NCBI RefSeq assembly: GCF_000224145.3
Contig: NC_020172.2
Span: forward strand, 1,945,962 to 2,009,961
Origin: Ciona intestinalis
Taxonomy: Eukaryota; Chordata; Ascidiacea; Phlebobranchia; Cionidae
DNA length: 64,000 nucleotides
Direction of reading: 5' to 3'
Shown here: one piece after another, positions 21,156 to 33,160 of the stretch
Layout of the letters: each line of letters starts with the position of its first letter
How positions within the stretch are numbered: position 1 is the stretch's first letter
Position numbers and translations under genes: made by a program
Notes under the pieces: generated by a model
What the model was told of the DNA's origin: nothing
Database searches by the model: none
The model's input: only the letters and a program-made list of their open reading frames with translations

Positions 21156-22651
21156 TAACGGAACTTCCCCGATAAGACAACTATCAAAAATAGTGTTCTG
21201 TTAAGGACGGTGATAATAACGTAGTCAACGGACAGACGAACTTCTATTTTTTTAATTTTATTATCGCCACTCCAGCGTGCAGCGATAATCCATAGCTATT
21301 ATAATTTTAAAGTGCATAACGTATATCTGCCCACACAGAAAAGTGATCAATGCTTAAATATTAACATAACATTTATGTACATCGACACCTTTTTTAGTTG
21401 TAACATCAGTTGTACATAAACTGGTAAAAATGGTGGTCATTAACTGATTAAAAACATATTGGTTTTAGTCTTGTTTATACATGAATTGAGTGAATAGGAA
21501 TAAAATTATCACAGTTTATGTGACGTTTAAAAATTACGGTCCACTCATGTTTATGTTGGCTTTAGATTTGTATGTTCCAAAGAAGAACTGTATGTTCGTT
21601 CGCTTTTATGAAAAACAAGAATACGTCGCAATACTTGCAGTAGAATAAGTTTTCTATATCAATTCCAGGCCGTTTATCTATGAATGTATACCGTACGGTG
21701 GGGGTAGATCGGACAACTTTTCATTCTATTTTCTCGTTCTATTTGGTAGCAAACAAAGAAAGTTCAATGAATTTATAATTTTGTGGAGGCATGGGAATAT
21801 AGGACAGCATACTATTACGGTTACATTCATATTTTTTTTATTCATAAAACTACATTAAAAGGTGAGAAGTCTTGATTCGTGCGCGATCTTGCCCCTTACT
21901 AAATATCAGATACGGACTCTGCTAAATATTATTGTAATGATGGATAATCATTTGTTTTACCACGTGCCCAATATGAGACTACCCAGGTCGTTTCTCAACA
22001 GTGTTAGTTTTATTTTATCATACAGTTTATCTCCTTAGTGTAAATTTAAACACATGACAAGTCATGCGACACGCTGTGTACATTATGCTCCTTGGAGTCA
22101 CGAGGGTATTAGTGGTGAAGTTCATCGTCCTTAAGGCTAGGTGAAAGTTTACCAGTGTTAACCCTTGTTATGACGAAACAGTATTGGCGATGACAAAATA
22201 TAATTGTTGAGTTTGGGACAAACACAAAACATGTTTATTTTAAAAATAACATTGGGCGATTGATTTGAATTATTCATTACCATAGAAACCAACCAATTTA
22301 ATTAGCGACCTGTTATATATGAATTTGTTTCAGAACGTATGTTATATTGATTAATTATTGTACTGTAAGCTTTACATATTTCTGTTGGAGCAACAAGTTA
22401 CAGATTTCATCAAAGGTGAGCACTTAAAAACCTATAACATTTATAGCCGAATAGGGGATCCAAAAAATGATTGTAAAGGTATTACTTTCTTTTATCTCGG
22501 TTGGTGGTTGACAAAAACAAACACGCAGAACCCCATTAAATTTAATATGGTGCCAAAGCCCCATACGTGAAGCCTACGGTGCACGGACTACTAACTGCGT
22601 GCGACCAATATATATACAATTCATTACTTTTAATAATTATTGCTTTGTATA
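21156..22651 (+). repeat. 1.5-kb duplicated block, right copy
   Basis: It starts at the same TAACGGAACTTCCCC as the left copy and ends where the left copy meets the gap (GCTTTGTATA). Differences include TGATAATAAC for TGATAACAAC, a 5-6-bp deletion after ATAGCTAT, and CAATATGAGAC for CAATATGCGAC. The low divergence fits alleles better than an old duplication. Confidence 0.9.
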
Positions 22652-23187
22652 AATTATGTTCGTACCAATCAACCTATTTTTTATTATAGTAATTAAAAAC
22701 ACAAATCGCTAACCGAATGAGATAATAAATTTAATTATGCCGCAAGTTTAGTTTTATTTTACTGTACACAAGTCCGTATTTTTACATCACAAAGCTCAAT
22801 TATTTGGTAACTAATACTAAACCAGATTTGAAGCAATCATTGTCATAGAAACCATATTCTGGGCAGATTTAGCATATACGAAGCTGTCTGTACAGAGGAA
22901 ACTGTTTGAAATTTGCTTAAACAGCTGCGATCTACGTTATTTTGTTATTGAACCATAACACTGAACGGTTAGAAAACTACTGCAGAAGCCAATTAAACAA
23001 CTTATTAGCGTGGAAGTGTTCAAAAGGTAAGCATTTGTTGTACCAGGCCAGGAATATTACAGCATAAACTTTCTATATAGGCCAAGTTAAGCTTTGCTCA
23101 TACAACTAATATGGTTGTTTTTTTTTGCTTCGTAAATATATGGCGACAAGAGCTGATACAACATTTTTAATCGTGCCCCAGACATAT

Positions 23188-23232
23188 ATTCGTCATTGCG
23201 CATGCCTCAGACTGTTATTCGTCATTGCGCAT
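23188..23232 (+). promoter_or_regulatory. Twin 16-bp repeat with NRF1-like GCGCAT cores
   Basis: ATTCGTCATTGCGCAT occurs perfectly at 23188-23203 and again at 23217-23232, 29 bp apart. The first continues as TGCGCATGC, an NRF1-like half palindrome. It is 45-90 bp before the cyclin A start codon, a plausible pair of activator sites. Confidence 0.45.
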
Positions 23233-23256
23233 ACACAACGTGTTAAATATACAAAC

Positions 23257-23270
23257 GGCGCGTCTTTGAA
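23257..23270 (+). promoter_or_regulatory. CDE/CHR-like cell-cycle element of cyclin A
   Basis: GGCGCG at 23257-23262 and TTTGAA at 23265-23270 form a tandem like the CDE-CHR pair that represses cyclin A, cdc25C and similar promoters in G1 in vertebrates. Counted from GGCG, the gap to TTTGAA is the classical 4 nt. It lies only 5 nt before the ATG, which is unusually close. The match is by motif only. Confidence 0.45.
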
Positions 23271-23275
23271 TACAG

Positions 23276-25555
23276 ATGATTGCTAATCGACGACCTCTTG
23301 GAAATTTGGACCCGAACAGCACCAGGGTTCAACCGACAAGGGCAGCTAAGAGTGGACACAAGTGGCTGACGAACCGACGATCATTACTTTCCGATGAAAT
23401 TCACAACAATAACCTTGCACTGCAAAGTAGAGACACCAACGAAACCTCCAACTCCATTCTTAACCATAAGCACAATCAAAACGCCAAACAAACCAACAAA
23501 AACCACAGGCCCGGAAAAGAAAACTGCGATAATTATAAATTTGTACATCCTGATTCGGATTTGGAAAAAGTCACCTTGTTATCATCGACTAGGGAAGTAC
23601 TTAGCGCTTCCCAAAAGTATGAGTTAGAAGATGACCAATGTTTCCTCACCCCTAATGGCGAGAAATCGAATACAAGCTGTGTTAGTATGGAGATGCTTAC
23701 GTCATCGCTATCCTCGCTTGACTCTTCAAAACGCTCGATTTCTCAGCCGCACGATGTCGCTCTTGATACTGACGAAATTTTAAACGTTATCCAGCGCAAA
23801 GATCCGGAAACTGACATTCTGGACGAATACACTGAAGATATTCTTCGATACATGGTTTATTCAGAAGCGAAGTATCAACCAAGAAAAGACTACCTTGAAA
23901 AGCAAAATGAAATTTCTTCAACCATGCGTGTAAAACTTATCGATTGGTTAATCGAAGTGCAAGACGAATACAAACTACAAAACGAAACCCTTCACCTTGC
24001 AGTAGCCTATGTGGACCGCTTTTTATCTGAAATGTCGGTGTCGCGTCCGAAGTTACAATTACTGGGTAAACTGTTTGTACGTTAACTGCTTTGCAATTTT
24101 TATTTGCTGTTATTGTCAATTTTGAACCTGTTCAATGTAATGGTTAAAATTTCCCCACTTATATTTTAAGCCTAATTATTGACGATATCAAACACAGCGA
24201 GTAAAAGCAATTGATATTTAATCTGAAATTGGGTACAATATATCCACAGGGACGACGTCCATGTTTTTGGCAGCGAAGTTTGAAGAGATATATCCTCCTG
24301 ATGCTGACGAGTTTGCTTACGTTACAGCAGACACTTACGCTAGATCTGAAGTTTTGTTGATGGAGCGGCTCATGTTGAGTCAGTTCAAATGCACGCTGGC
24401 TGTTCCTACCACGTTACAGTTTCTAAATATTTTTCACAAAGTATGTGTTTATCTATGTACCTATGTGTATTGTTTAATAGGTAAGCTAAAATGGCCTACT
24501 GAGACTGACTGAGCAATTAACATATAGTTGGGTGGGGTGTGAGAGATGTTCTCATTCTTATTTATTGCTCTTGACTCTAAACGAGCGTGCTAAATTGTTG
24601 AACACAAACCCAAAAAATATGGGTTTTAGATGCTAACAATACCTAAGTATATTTAGAAACATTAAACATTGGCATTTAGTTAAAAAAAAAACCGTTTGAC
24701 AGAAATCGAATTTATCTGAAGATGCAAAGCAACTTTCTTTCTACCTCTCCGAACTTGCGTTGTTACATGACGTGTATTTACAATATTCACCTTCTGTTCG
24801 TGCTGCTGCAGCGATTTCATTGGCTGTTTGCACATTACGTCAAGCACACAATTGTGACGTCGATAATGGTAACGGTAAGTATGCACTCTGGATGTTTTAG
24901 TGTAAATAAAAGCTTACTAAATTGTCACTGATATCGAATAGAAAGAATACAACACGTTGCAAAGCGTATCCATTCTATATTTTCCTCAATTACTAGTGTA
25001 GGCTCATATTGACATGTACTGGTAATGAGATAACGTTATTCACACTTTTATTCCACGCACCACACGAACGGTCCCATCAGCAGATACAGCTTGTGGTATC
25101 AAGACACCATATTCAACGATATTAGTTCATGATAATATGGTTCCGACCAAAGTGTTGCTGTCGAGTGTTCTGCAACGTTGCATGAAAGACAAACTACAAA
25201 AGGTGATTTATATACAAGTTGTGTTAGTGGGACGCTTAGATACTACAGCTGAGCCAAAGTCACGATTTCTGTCATTACGAAATGCTTTATCTAGTTAAAA
25301 TCTGTGTAAGCACGAAATCCTCCCACCGTTGCATAACATTATTATGTAAATCCCCTTCAGGTGTTCGACTGCACGCATGAGTTGGCTCGTAGTCACGTGG
25401 TCGAATCCAACGAAAAAAATCGACATTTTATCTTTGAAAAATACTCTATGACCAAGCAACGAAGCGTGACCGCCTTTTCGCCTTTATTGTCAAACGAAGT
25501 GACGTCACAATCGCATTTGACCTGGGAAAAGGTCATGACGATGTGGATGACGTAA
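23276..25555 (+). CDS. CCNA: Cyclin A, 5 exons
   Basis: Exons 23276-24065, 24250-24440, 24703-24874, 25084-25202 and 25361-25555 join in phase to 488 residues. The N-terminal third is disordered and carries a destruction box (RRPLGNLDP, residues 5-13) and a KEN box (residues 81-83), as expected for APC/C-mediated degradation. The first cyclin fold begins near DILDEYTEDILRYMVYSEAK. It contains the hydrophobic-patch helix MRVKLIDWLIEV and the A-type signature FLAAKFEEIYPPDADEFAYV, then LAVPTTLQFLN. The second fold follows (SVRAAAAISLAVCTL). Cyclin A activates CDK2/CDK1 in S and G2/M phase. EEIYPP with the long first exon favours A-type over B-type. The patch reads MRVKL rather than MRAIL. Confidence 0.93.
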
Positions 25556-25912
25556 CTATAACATCACGGAGGCGGTTTAACGCATGCAAATTCAGAGTCA
25601 CGCTCTCCCAACATATCAGCATATAAAGGAACACTTATACACACCACAAGCTCAACAAGATTGAAATCTTTCCCATAGCTTATAATCTACATGTCGTCAG
25701 CACTGTGATGTTTGTTACTTGCGTATCGCCTTTTTGTGCAATTTGTTTTTCGTCGCACTCTATTGCTTTTCGTGTATGTAATATAACATGTACCCGCAAA
25801 TATACCACGCAATAACCACATGTTCTCATTTGATACAATCCACACGAAAGTTTGTAGTACTAAAGTTAAACCGTTGAGAAGTAAGCAAGCACACGTACCA
25901 CACACATACATA

Positions 25913-25934
25913 TACATATATATATATATATATG
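25913..25934. repeat. (TA)n microsatellite
   Basis: A short alternating TA run downstream of cyclin A, preceded by an imperfect ACATATACATA tract. Confidence 0.8.
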
Positions 25935-28613
25935 CTAAACTCCAGAAGCGAGATAATACTGGTTGACCGTATACAGAAGAGGTTTAGCGCCAAGCATGAA
26001 AGGGGAGGTGAACCACCGACCTCTAATCCGATTATAAAGTGGTCTAGATTACAGCTAAGCGAAGAGTTCCGCTAACTCTTTGTGAATGCATCTACAGGTG
26101 TTCGTATAGAAGAGCAATTGAAATTTATTTCGTTCGTATAACGACAATTTTAATAAGTTCACCACTACTCCCATAACAGCCTTGTAACATTGTAATTGAA
26201 TTGTCAGATATAATCGAACAAGCCATTTGCGAAAATCGGTTTGTCATCGCTTGATTTTAAACGATTACATACAGCGCTGCCGATTTGTAGTAGATTATAG
26301 TAGGTTATAGGTCAACTGCGACCCACCACATGACTACTCTAATAGCAGAGCAGTAATGGACAACTTGGCAGAACATTTGATGAGCATCCGGATCCAGTTA
26401 TAAACTCGGATATTTGAAATTCGATCTGCATTTGCTTATCTCATTAAAAGAACATTTGACTTCCAACCCGGGGTGGCGGGTTTTGTTCTGAGTCGAGCGC
26501 ACGTCCGCCAATCATTCAGTCGCTAATAAGGAGTCGAATATAATCGAGTTTGGCCGCGATTCAAGTTGTTCTGCCCCTGGAGATCGGTCGCGTCTATGTT
26601 TCCTGTCTATTAATTTTCAGTTTCGTTCCAACAGAGCCTCCGGGTAAGAAAGTCATAAAATGCTCCGCTGTGTTGATGCGAGACATGCAGTCTGTGCACT
26701 ACGGCCGATGAACCGCTGTAGGCTCCAGGACGAATTAGGCCTAATAGAATATTCACAACGGGTATGGCATTAAATTGTAAAATCGTAAAGCTCGCGTCGT
26801 GTGTTTGGGTCAGTTTCGATGTTGGCTTAAACAACATACTGGCAAACAAACCAAAAGTCATGCATGACAAAGTTGTTGTTGGGCGCTGGTCGTTTTTCAA
26901 GAGCCGAAAAGTTTTGTTGTCTTTTTCAAAAGATGAGTAAAATAAGCAGATTGATAAGCTACAACCGTCGCATAATTTCCCTTTGTCAGTGACGATACCA
27001 TTCACTCGTTATGAAAACAATTCAAGTGGAATAGCGTGGCACTACAGGTGGACGAGGCATGCCATTTACGTTAAACCCTTAAATAAAAACTGGGAGCTTG
27101 TGGTGGCGTAAATTTAATTCCAATAAAATTAAACGTTGGGTTTTAAAATTGTGCCATGACAGTTTAGACTGTACACAATATGATTCCAAACATTACTGAC
27201 TACCTATACCACGTGCGGTGCATCTCCCACAAGGATAAGCAAATCAGCAACGAGTTCGACTCATTAACCACCGTTTAAAAGGCTGGCTGGCGCGGTCTGG
27301 ACTTGACCGCTACACGGTCGCTAATTGCAGCTAAATGCCGCTTCGCGCTACCGAGAATTTGCTGGTTGGCCCGAGCAATTGATAGCAGACGGACCTGTCC
27401 CATGGGACGCATGTCAGTCGTCACGCCAATCATCGCAGCCGAAAGTTGTTGTTACAGCAAGCAAAGAGCCGCCGGTCTTCTGGCCGCCGTGCCGATCTCC
27501 AACTTAAGGCCCCGGCAGCAACTCCCAGCTGAGAGAAATTTCCACTAATTCTACTAATCAGCTAGATTTCCTATGCGGCCGCAAGCGCGGACAGCCTCGA
27601 GAAGCACTCACTCGTACCCATGCGTGGAGAGATCAGAGATAAAATGATCCTGAATTGCAGTCGAAAAAAGGAACCCAATTATCTCCAATTTTGATGCTGA
27701 AAAAGTGAGGACTCTCACGCATTTAGGCAAACAAAACAATTTAAGCTGCGCGCCATTTTTTTTATTTTAAGATATTTGTTTTCTAAAATTTTGAAGCTTT
27801 TGTTTGGGAAACCGGTATAAATAATAAAAAAATCGAGTGCATTGTTAAAACTTGATATATTATTTCATACAAGATAAAATTCTCAGCGACTAAACGTTTC
27901 TTACTGATAGTGGGAGAGTTTAAATTACTTGAAGCGATGTGAATATTAGAGTTGTCTCCTCCGCGTATCATTCGGCAAATGATTCGATTCTAAATAGGTT
28001 TGTCGCTCATCCCGCTTGGCAGATAAGCGAAAACCTCGGTCGCGTAGTCAGCCAAGGTTAGTAATTGCGAATTGGCGTTCGACCTTACTGAGGACGCCAG
28101 TCATGCTTATATATTGCGTGAGATTCAGGAAAAATTGACACACATGACTATGGTATGTACAGGTGTGCTGCTGCTGTTCAAATTAGGATTTTTGGGTGGT
28201 TTTAGGTAAATTTTTATTTTCGGTATTCAATGTGTTTTCATTTAAATTATTATTAGGATTTAATATTTTTAGAAATTGAGTTTTACAATTATGGTGTTTT
28301 TTTATTATTGTGTAGAAGGCAAAGAGTTGGAAAAATCGCCACTTGATTGTTTATAAGTTTTGCTTGTATTGGTAAAAATTTAAAACTACGTAGCTTGCCG
28401 AATTTGTTAGATTAAATAATAGAATATTTTCCGAAAGAATATAGTTCCTATACTATTATACCATGCTGTACAGTTAGCTGGTCTTATATACGAGAAGCGA
28501 TTAATGGGAGACCGTAAGTTATATATGCGCAATTTAATGCTGTATTGGTGTACTAATAATTTAATTAGTATAAAAGTAAACAGAAAAAGCAGCTTTGTGA
28601 ATTAAGTTCAGTT

Positions 28614-28800
28614 AATCTGTAATAACACCTTTTCATACTATTTTCTCGTCCCGCATGGTAGTAAACAAAAAACATTCAAAGATTTATGAAACCGTACCCT
28701 CACGACTCTAATAGACCGTTATTATTTGTTTAAAACATGGTCAGTGTTTGGATATTATGTGCTGAAGTTGTCCCATCTTCCCCCACACCACTATAAATAT
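28614..28800 (-). repeat. MITE copy 6
   Basis: Minus-strand copy. It begins AACACCTTTTCATACTATTT, contains GGTAGTAAACAAA and CCCTCACGACTCTAATAGAC, and ends TGTCCCATCTTCCCCCACAC followed by CACTATA. Confidence 0.85.
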
Positions 28801-29392
28801 ATATCTCGCACGAGCGTGCTGTCTTAATTTGGAGTTTGTTAACGTCTAACGCATAAACGCAAGTTGTTGTAGTTGGCCAAGAACGTATATATTTTTGTAA
28901 AATATACACCGAAAACTCCGAACAGTATGTTACACGCGTTTGTGAAAAAAATCAGCGCTAATAACAACAAATTTAAAAAAGACTTACAGTATAAGATTTG
29001 GTGTAGAATGGCTTGTAAAGAACATTGCCCGTCGCTTAGATGCAGGTGCTTGTGTTATTTTTGCGCCACAATGGCACTTGTCATCGATGCAAGCAGGCGT
29101 CCAACCCAATTCCCACGTCGAATCGACGTCAGATAACGTCTTGATCTGCGTAAACATTATGACGTCACTTTAGAACCGTCAAAATCCAACTGAATAGCAA
29201 TACCGCTGATAAAGCAGTTGAAAATTCACGCTTGCAAACGTAGTGACTTAACCGAATCTCCGTTTGCAATAAATACAAGCTTAAATAGTGTGACATGTAA
29301 AAACAGAGCTGATTTATATTATAATTTGTATTCGTTATAATTATTCCTAAAATAAAACCACACCAAATAATACGAAAAATAGAGATACGGGG

Positions 29393-29395
<3 letters not shown>

Positions 29396-29436
<41 letters not shown>

Positions 29437-29437
29437 G
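29396..29437. repeat. (TA)n microsatellite
   Basis: About 40 bp of nearly pure alternating TA. Confidence 0.9.
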
Positions 29438-30551
29438 CCTGGACTATTTCTTATTTCAAACAAGGCCAGTTTATTCGTCGTATCTTGAAAGAACATCACC
29501 GACATCCGTTGGTGCAAGTGCAGGATATTATTTGTTGCAGGATGTTTATACGTTAGGAAAGCGTTCTATGTCGTCACAGTGTCCATGGCGTACCACACGC
29601 ACAATTGCCGCTTTGGAAGTATTTCGTATTCATGTAAGCGATGGTTGTTCCCAAAGTTAGTCTGTTCCCATAGCGTGGTCAACATACATGTGACGTCATT
29701 TTGGGGGAAACCGCCTGAAATGTGCCGCGGTCATAGATATACTGTTGTGATGGCTATTTAAATATTTTCCGATAAGCAATGTAGTACTCGTTTGAAATTC
29801 AAACGGCCCCATGGGAATTAATGGTGACGCAACAAGTGGTATTATGTGTAGGTAATTAACCGCCATTGAAAACATCATAGGCTGGCAATGGGAGTCGCTA
29901 TGTGGCACTTTAAAGCGGCCCGCTTTGATCATGCAGAGCGTAGCGCGTGCGTTAACGCCGAAATTTTTAACCGTGACAAGGCCATATAGATAGGTCCATC
30001 CAGGGCGAAACAAAAGAAGCCGACTGACCAGGTATTAGTGGGCAGGCACGTACACTTGTGTGCCGAAAGTGTCGCCTCACTTGCACGCCAGAAAAACTGA
30101 CAAAATGGCTGAGCAGCAGCGACTCGCCCGCGTATACGTATCTTCACCAGTACTCGCACCGTGCTCGCATAAAATTGTACGTTGGACCACTAGTACCAGT
30201 GAATATAGCTGCGCTATCGCATGATACTGAACCGCCATGAACGACAGATGCTAGTAACGCAGGCACAGCAGACAGACAGAGATTTGAGTATATGTAGTTA
30301 GGTGCGTATAGAAATTTTAAACAACGTTTCTAGCAAAAGCTTAGAACAGAAGAAACATGTAACTAAATGATATATCGAAACATTGTGAGCAAAATATTGG
30401 ATTAAAACATTTTTAACAAGATTGTGAGGTATAAAGTTAACCTTGCCGTTGTGTCGTCTATAGCATCTGTGAGGCACATGATTGCGAAGTATCTTAAATA
30501 TACGTCAAATTAACGTATTTCTGATTAATATTTAAATGATATCTTAAATTT

Positions 30552-30656
30552 ACAATTAATATCCTTGGTTTGAATTCGTTAGAAGAGTACAGCAAGCGTG
30601 GACAATTAATATCCTGGGTTTGAATTCGTATTAGAAGAGTATACAGCAAGCGTGGA
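30552..30656 (+). repeat. Tandem duplication, about 50-bp unit, two copies
   Basis: ACAATTAATATCC followed by GGTTTGAATTCGT and AGCAAGCGTGG occurs twice, head to tail, at about 30552-30601 and 30602-30656. The second copy has small insertions. No function is apparent. Confidence 0.8.
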
Positions 30657-31740
30657 CCAAAAATTAACACGAGTTGTGAGTTTGGAGACAATAGGCGTGC
30701 GAGTATAGTTATACAGTAGAATAATGATTTCCGCCTGTCAGAATATAGAACATTTTATTGGCATGTATATATATATATGCTGAACTTGTAGCTATATATG
30801 TGTCGTATACTAACTATACGAAGATGGGCACTTCGTTTGTATTTATACAGTTGGTGTACATAATAAACGGTCGGGCAAATTTATTTAAATGTATGGAGAG
30901 CAACAAAACATAGTTCTTGTCGTGTTTTAGTTTTTCATCTTAGTTATAGGAAAACAGACAGAAAATATAGATGTAACTTGATACGGTAAGTGTTTAGTGT
31001 CGGACATTTGTGGCTAAGCTGAATATCACGAACTGTACAATATTGCTAAGAAAATGCGCACTATAAGTTCAATTGCGTGTTGTTTACTATATGGTCCTTA
31101 CATGAAGTATTTCTTATGATTTTTAATTAGTTAAATGTTGTTATTGCTGCGTACTTTATGTTGATTTAGCGGTGGCGCCATTTTACGTTGAATACCACAA
31201 GCCCAAACTATGAACGGGTGATTGCGCCTCACCCGTGTCTGATTTCACTTATTTCGATTGGCCGTATAATTCTACCGTGCCGCAAATGCTTTTCTGAAAT
31301 TGCAAAATATCAGACCAGTGTAATTTAACCGACAGAGAGTTTTTACAAACTTTGCCATTTTTCTCAGTGAAATATCTCGCTGATTACAATAGCCCGTAAG
31401 CACTCCCTAACGTGTTTTAATCAGTTTAGCACGCGCGGGACTTGTAACTTAATTGCCTACCGTCGAGTGTGTGGGTAAAATGTTTGAAATCAAATATCGT
31501 TCTGGCAGAAACTGAAAATCTTTTGTCCAAATTTGATACTTTAGCGTAAGCACGTTGTTTAAATTGCTTTCTACTTTCGCGTTCGTACATTTGGACCCAC
31601 TGGAGTAAAACATGGATATGTTTATATATCTTTCACCCTGCATACACAGTAAAAACATTATCATTTATTAAAAACTTATATTTAAATATGTAAGTCCTTT
31701 ATCGAACCTTTGATATGTTGGTAATTTATAAAACATTTGG

Positions 31741-31770
31741 TATATATATATATATAAATATATAAATATA
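31741..31770. repeat. TA-rich simple repeat abutting a MITE
   Basis: TATATA units immediately left of the TATAGTAGGG end of MITE copy 7. This fits the element's apparent preference for TA targets. Confidence 0.7.
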
Positions 31771-31970
31771 TATAGTAGGGTGGGGAAAGACGGGACACTT
31801 TTAACACATAATATCCACATATTCTGATCGTGTTTTAAACAATTAACAACTGTCTATGGAATTCGTGAGGATATGGTTTTATAATTTGTTGAATGTTTAT
31901 TTGTTTACTTCCAAAAAGACGAGAAAATAGAATGAAAAGTTGTCCCATCTTCTCCAACCCTACTATATAG
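31771..31970 (+). repeat. MITE copy 7, full length
   Basis: 200 bp from TATAGTAGGGTGGGGAAAGA to TTCTCCAACCCTACTATATA. The two ends are reverse complements over about 30 bp. The body includes the family blocks AATATCCACATATTCTGATC and GAATTCGTGAGGATATGG. It is a good reference copy. Confidence 0.9.
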
Positions 31971-33160
31971 GCTCATATATACCAAAGCTTTATTTTTTGT
32001 AGACTCCACCATATACCATTGCAGTTGTGTTAAAATTGTAAAATCAGTTTGTGCGTGGAACATAAAAGACAGTACTGAAGAAAGAGAGACAAATGTAAAA
32101 TCGCTTTTTTTTATTTCTGTGTTGCATGAAATAGATCTTAACAAAGTTCGAAACGTTGATGCGAAAAATGGCGTCGATTCTTTTGGATGCACCGAGGTAG
32201 GTGTCCACTCACACCCAAACTTCTCCCGCGCATACGGAGTTTAAAACCGAGATCAGATGGTGCAAGATAGCGATCGCGTGGCTGGTGACTAGGACACTGG
32301 CAATTTGCATAACGCAAAATAAATTCTCGGGCGGGTACGGTGTCGAACGGAGTTGTTTTCGAAAAGTATAAGCCACCCCTTCGCGTTGTTTTAAATAGAA
32401 AGCCCCAGTTCAAAAAGCCTGTATCCTTCTCAGTGTACTCTCCTTTGAACCACCGCTTAGATTACTCGATAATGGCAGGGCGCGCTAATGTCCCTTTTTA
32501 AGTGAAAAGGAAACGTCACGAAGGCAGGATCTTGCGCGGAGGTTAGACAAACTTTGGGAGCTCAAAATTTTACTTTTCGTCGAAAACAACCTGTTTTGTT
32601 GGCTGAGATAAACTATATAGCTCCGTTTATTGGAACCAATTTGACAAAATTTTATTGCATCTGTCGTCAGCTAGAGGAGTAATACGCCAAATTAACTAAA
32701 TTTTTGTTAGATGGAACTGAAAAGGCAGACGGAAACAGGAACAGATTTATCAGCATTGATGCGTTTAAATATTTAAATTGCTTTACAAGCGACAATTTTT
32801 CTAGAAAGTAAAATTGAATGTCGATAGCTTCCACATAAAATCGCTATGTTACAGGCAGAAAGGAAAACAGCAGCACAGACAATTTTACAGCCCTAAAAAC
32901 TTTCCACATCGTTTACAGTAGTCAACATCTAGTAAAATTAAATTTAAATTCCGTAACTTTGGGCGAAAGGTTTTCATTTTTATTACCTATCTGTTGAGCA
33001 GGAAATATTATTTTAGTTCTTTAACATTTATTCTCAACTGTTTTGTATTTGGCAGAAATACGACCAGTTTATCAAGTAGTTTAAAAGAAAACGTGCTAAT
33101 CATTTAATGTTCGTTCCTGCTAAGCTTTGCATTTAAAAAAAGAACCCAATCCGCGGGCCC

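Larger units (their letters stand above)
22652..23275 (+). other. Region upstream of cyclin A
   Basis: A possible non-coding exon end (CAAAAG followed by GTAAGC) lies near 23026, which would fit a 5' UTR intron. I see no other coding signal. The last 100 bases carry the regulatory elements listed separately. Confidence 0.35.
25556..33160. other. 7.6-kb non-coding spacer, candidate Tbx1/10 control region
   Basis: No convincing exon on either strand. It is a mix of AT-rich DNA, two MITEs, microsatellites and stretches of more balanced base composition (about 26.4-27.7 kb, 29.0-29.2 kb, 29.7-30.2 kb, 32.1-32.5 kb). It is very large next to the short spacers elsewhere in this compact genome and lies directly upstream of a developmental transcription factor. 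A cis-regulatory role is inferred from position and size only. Confidence 0.45.

Noticed and set aside
20813..22570. A 70-codon frame present twice (20813-21025 and 22358-22570)
   Set aside because: It is identical because it lies in the duplicated 1.5-kb block; it has no recognisable motif or splice context, and the duplication is probably an assembly artefact.
27303..27548. Arg/Cys-rich frame of 81 codons in a GC-richer patch
   Set aside because: Overlapping frames of similar length exist there, as expected from composition. There is no domain, no splice context and no homologous pattern.
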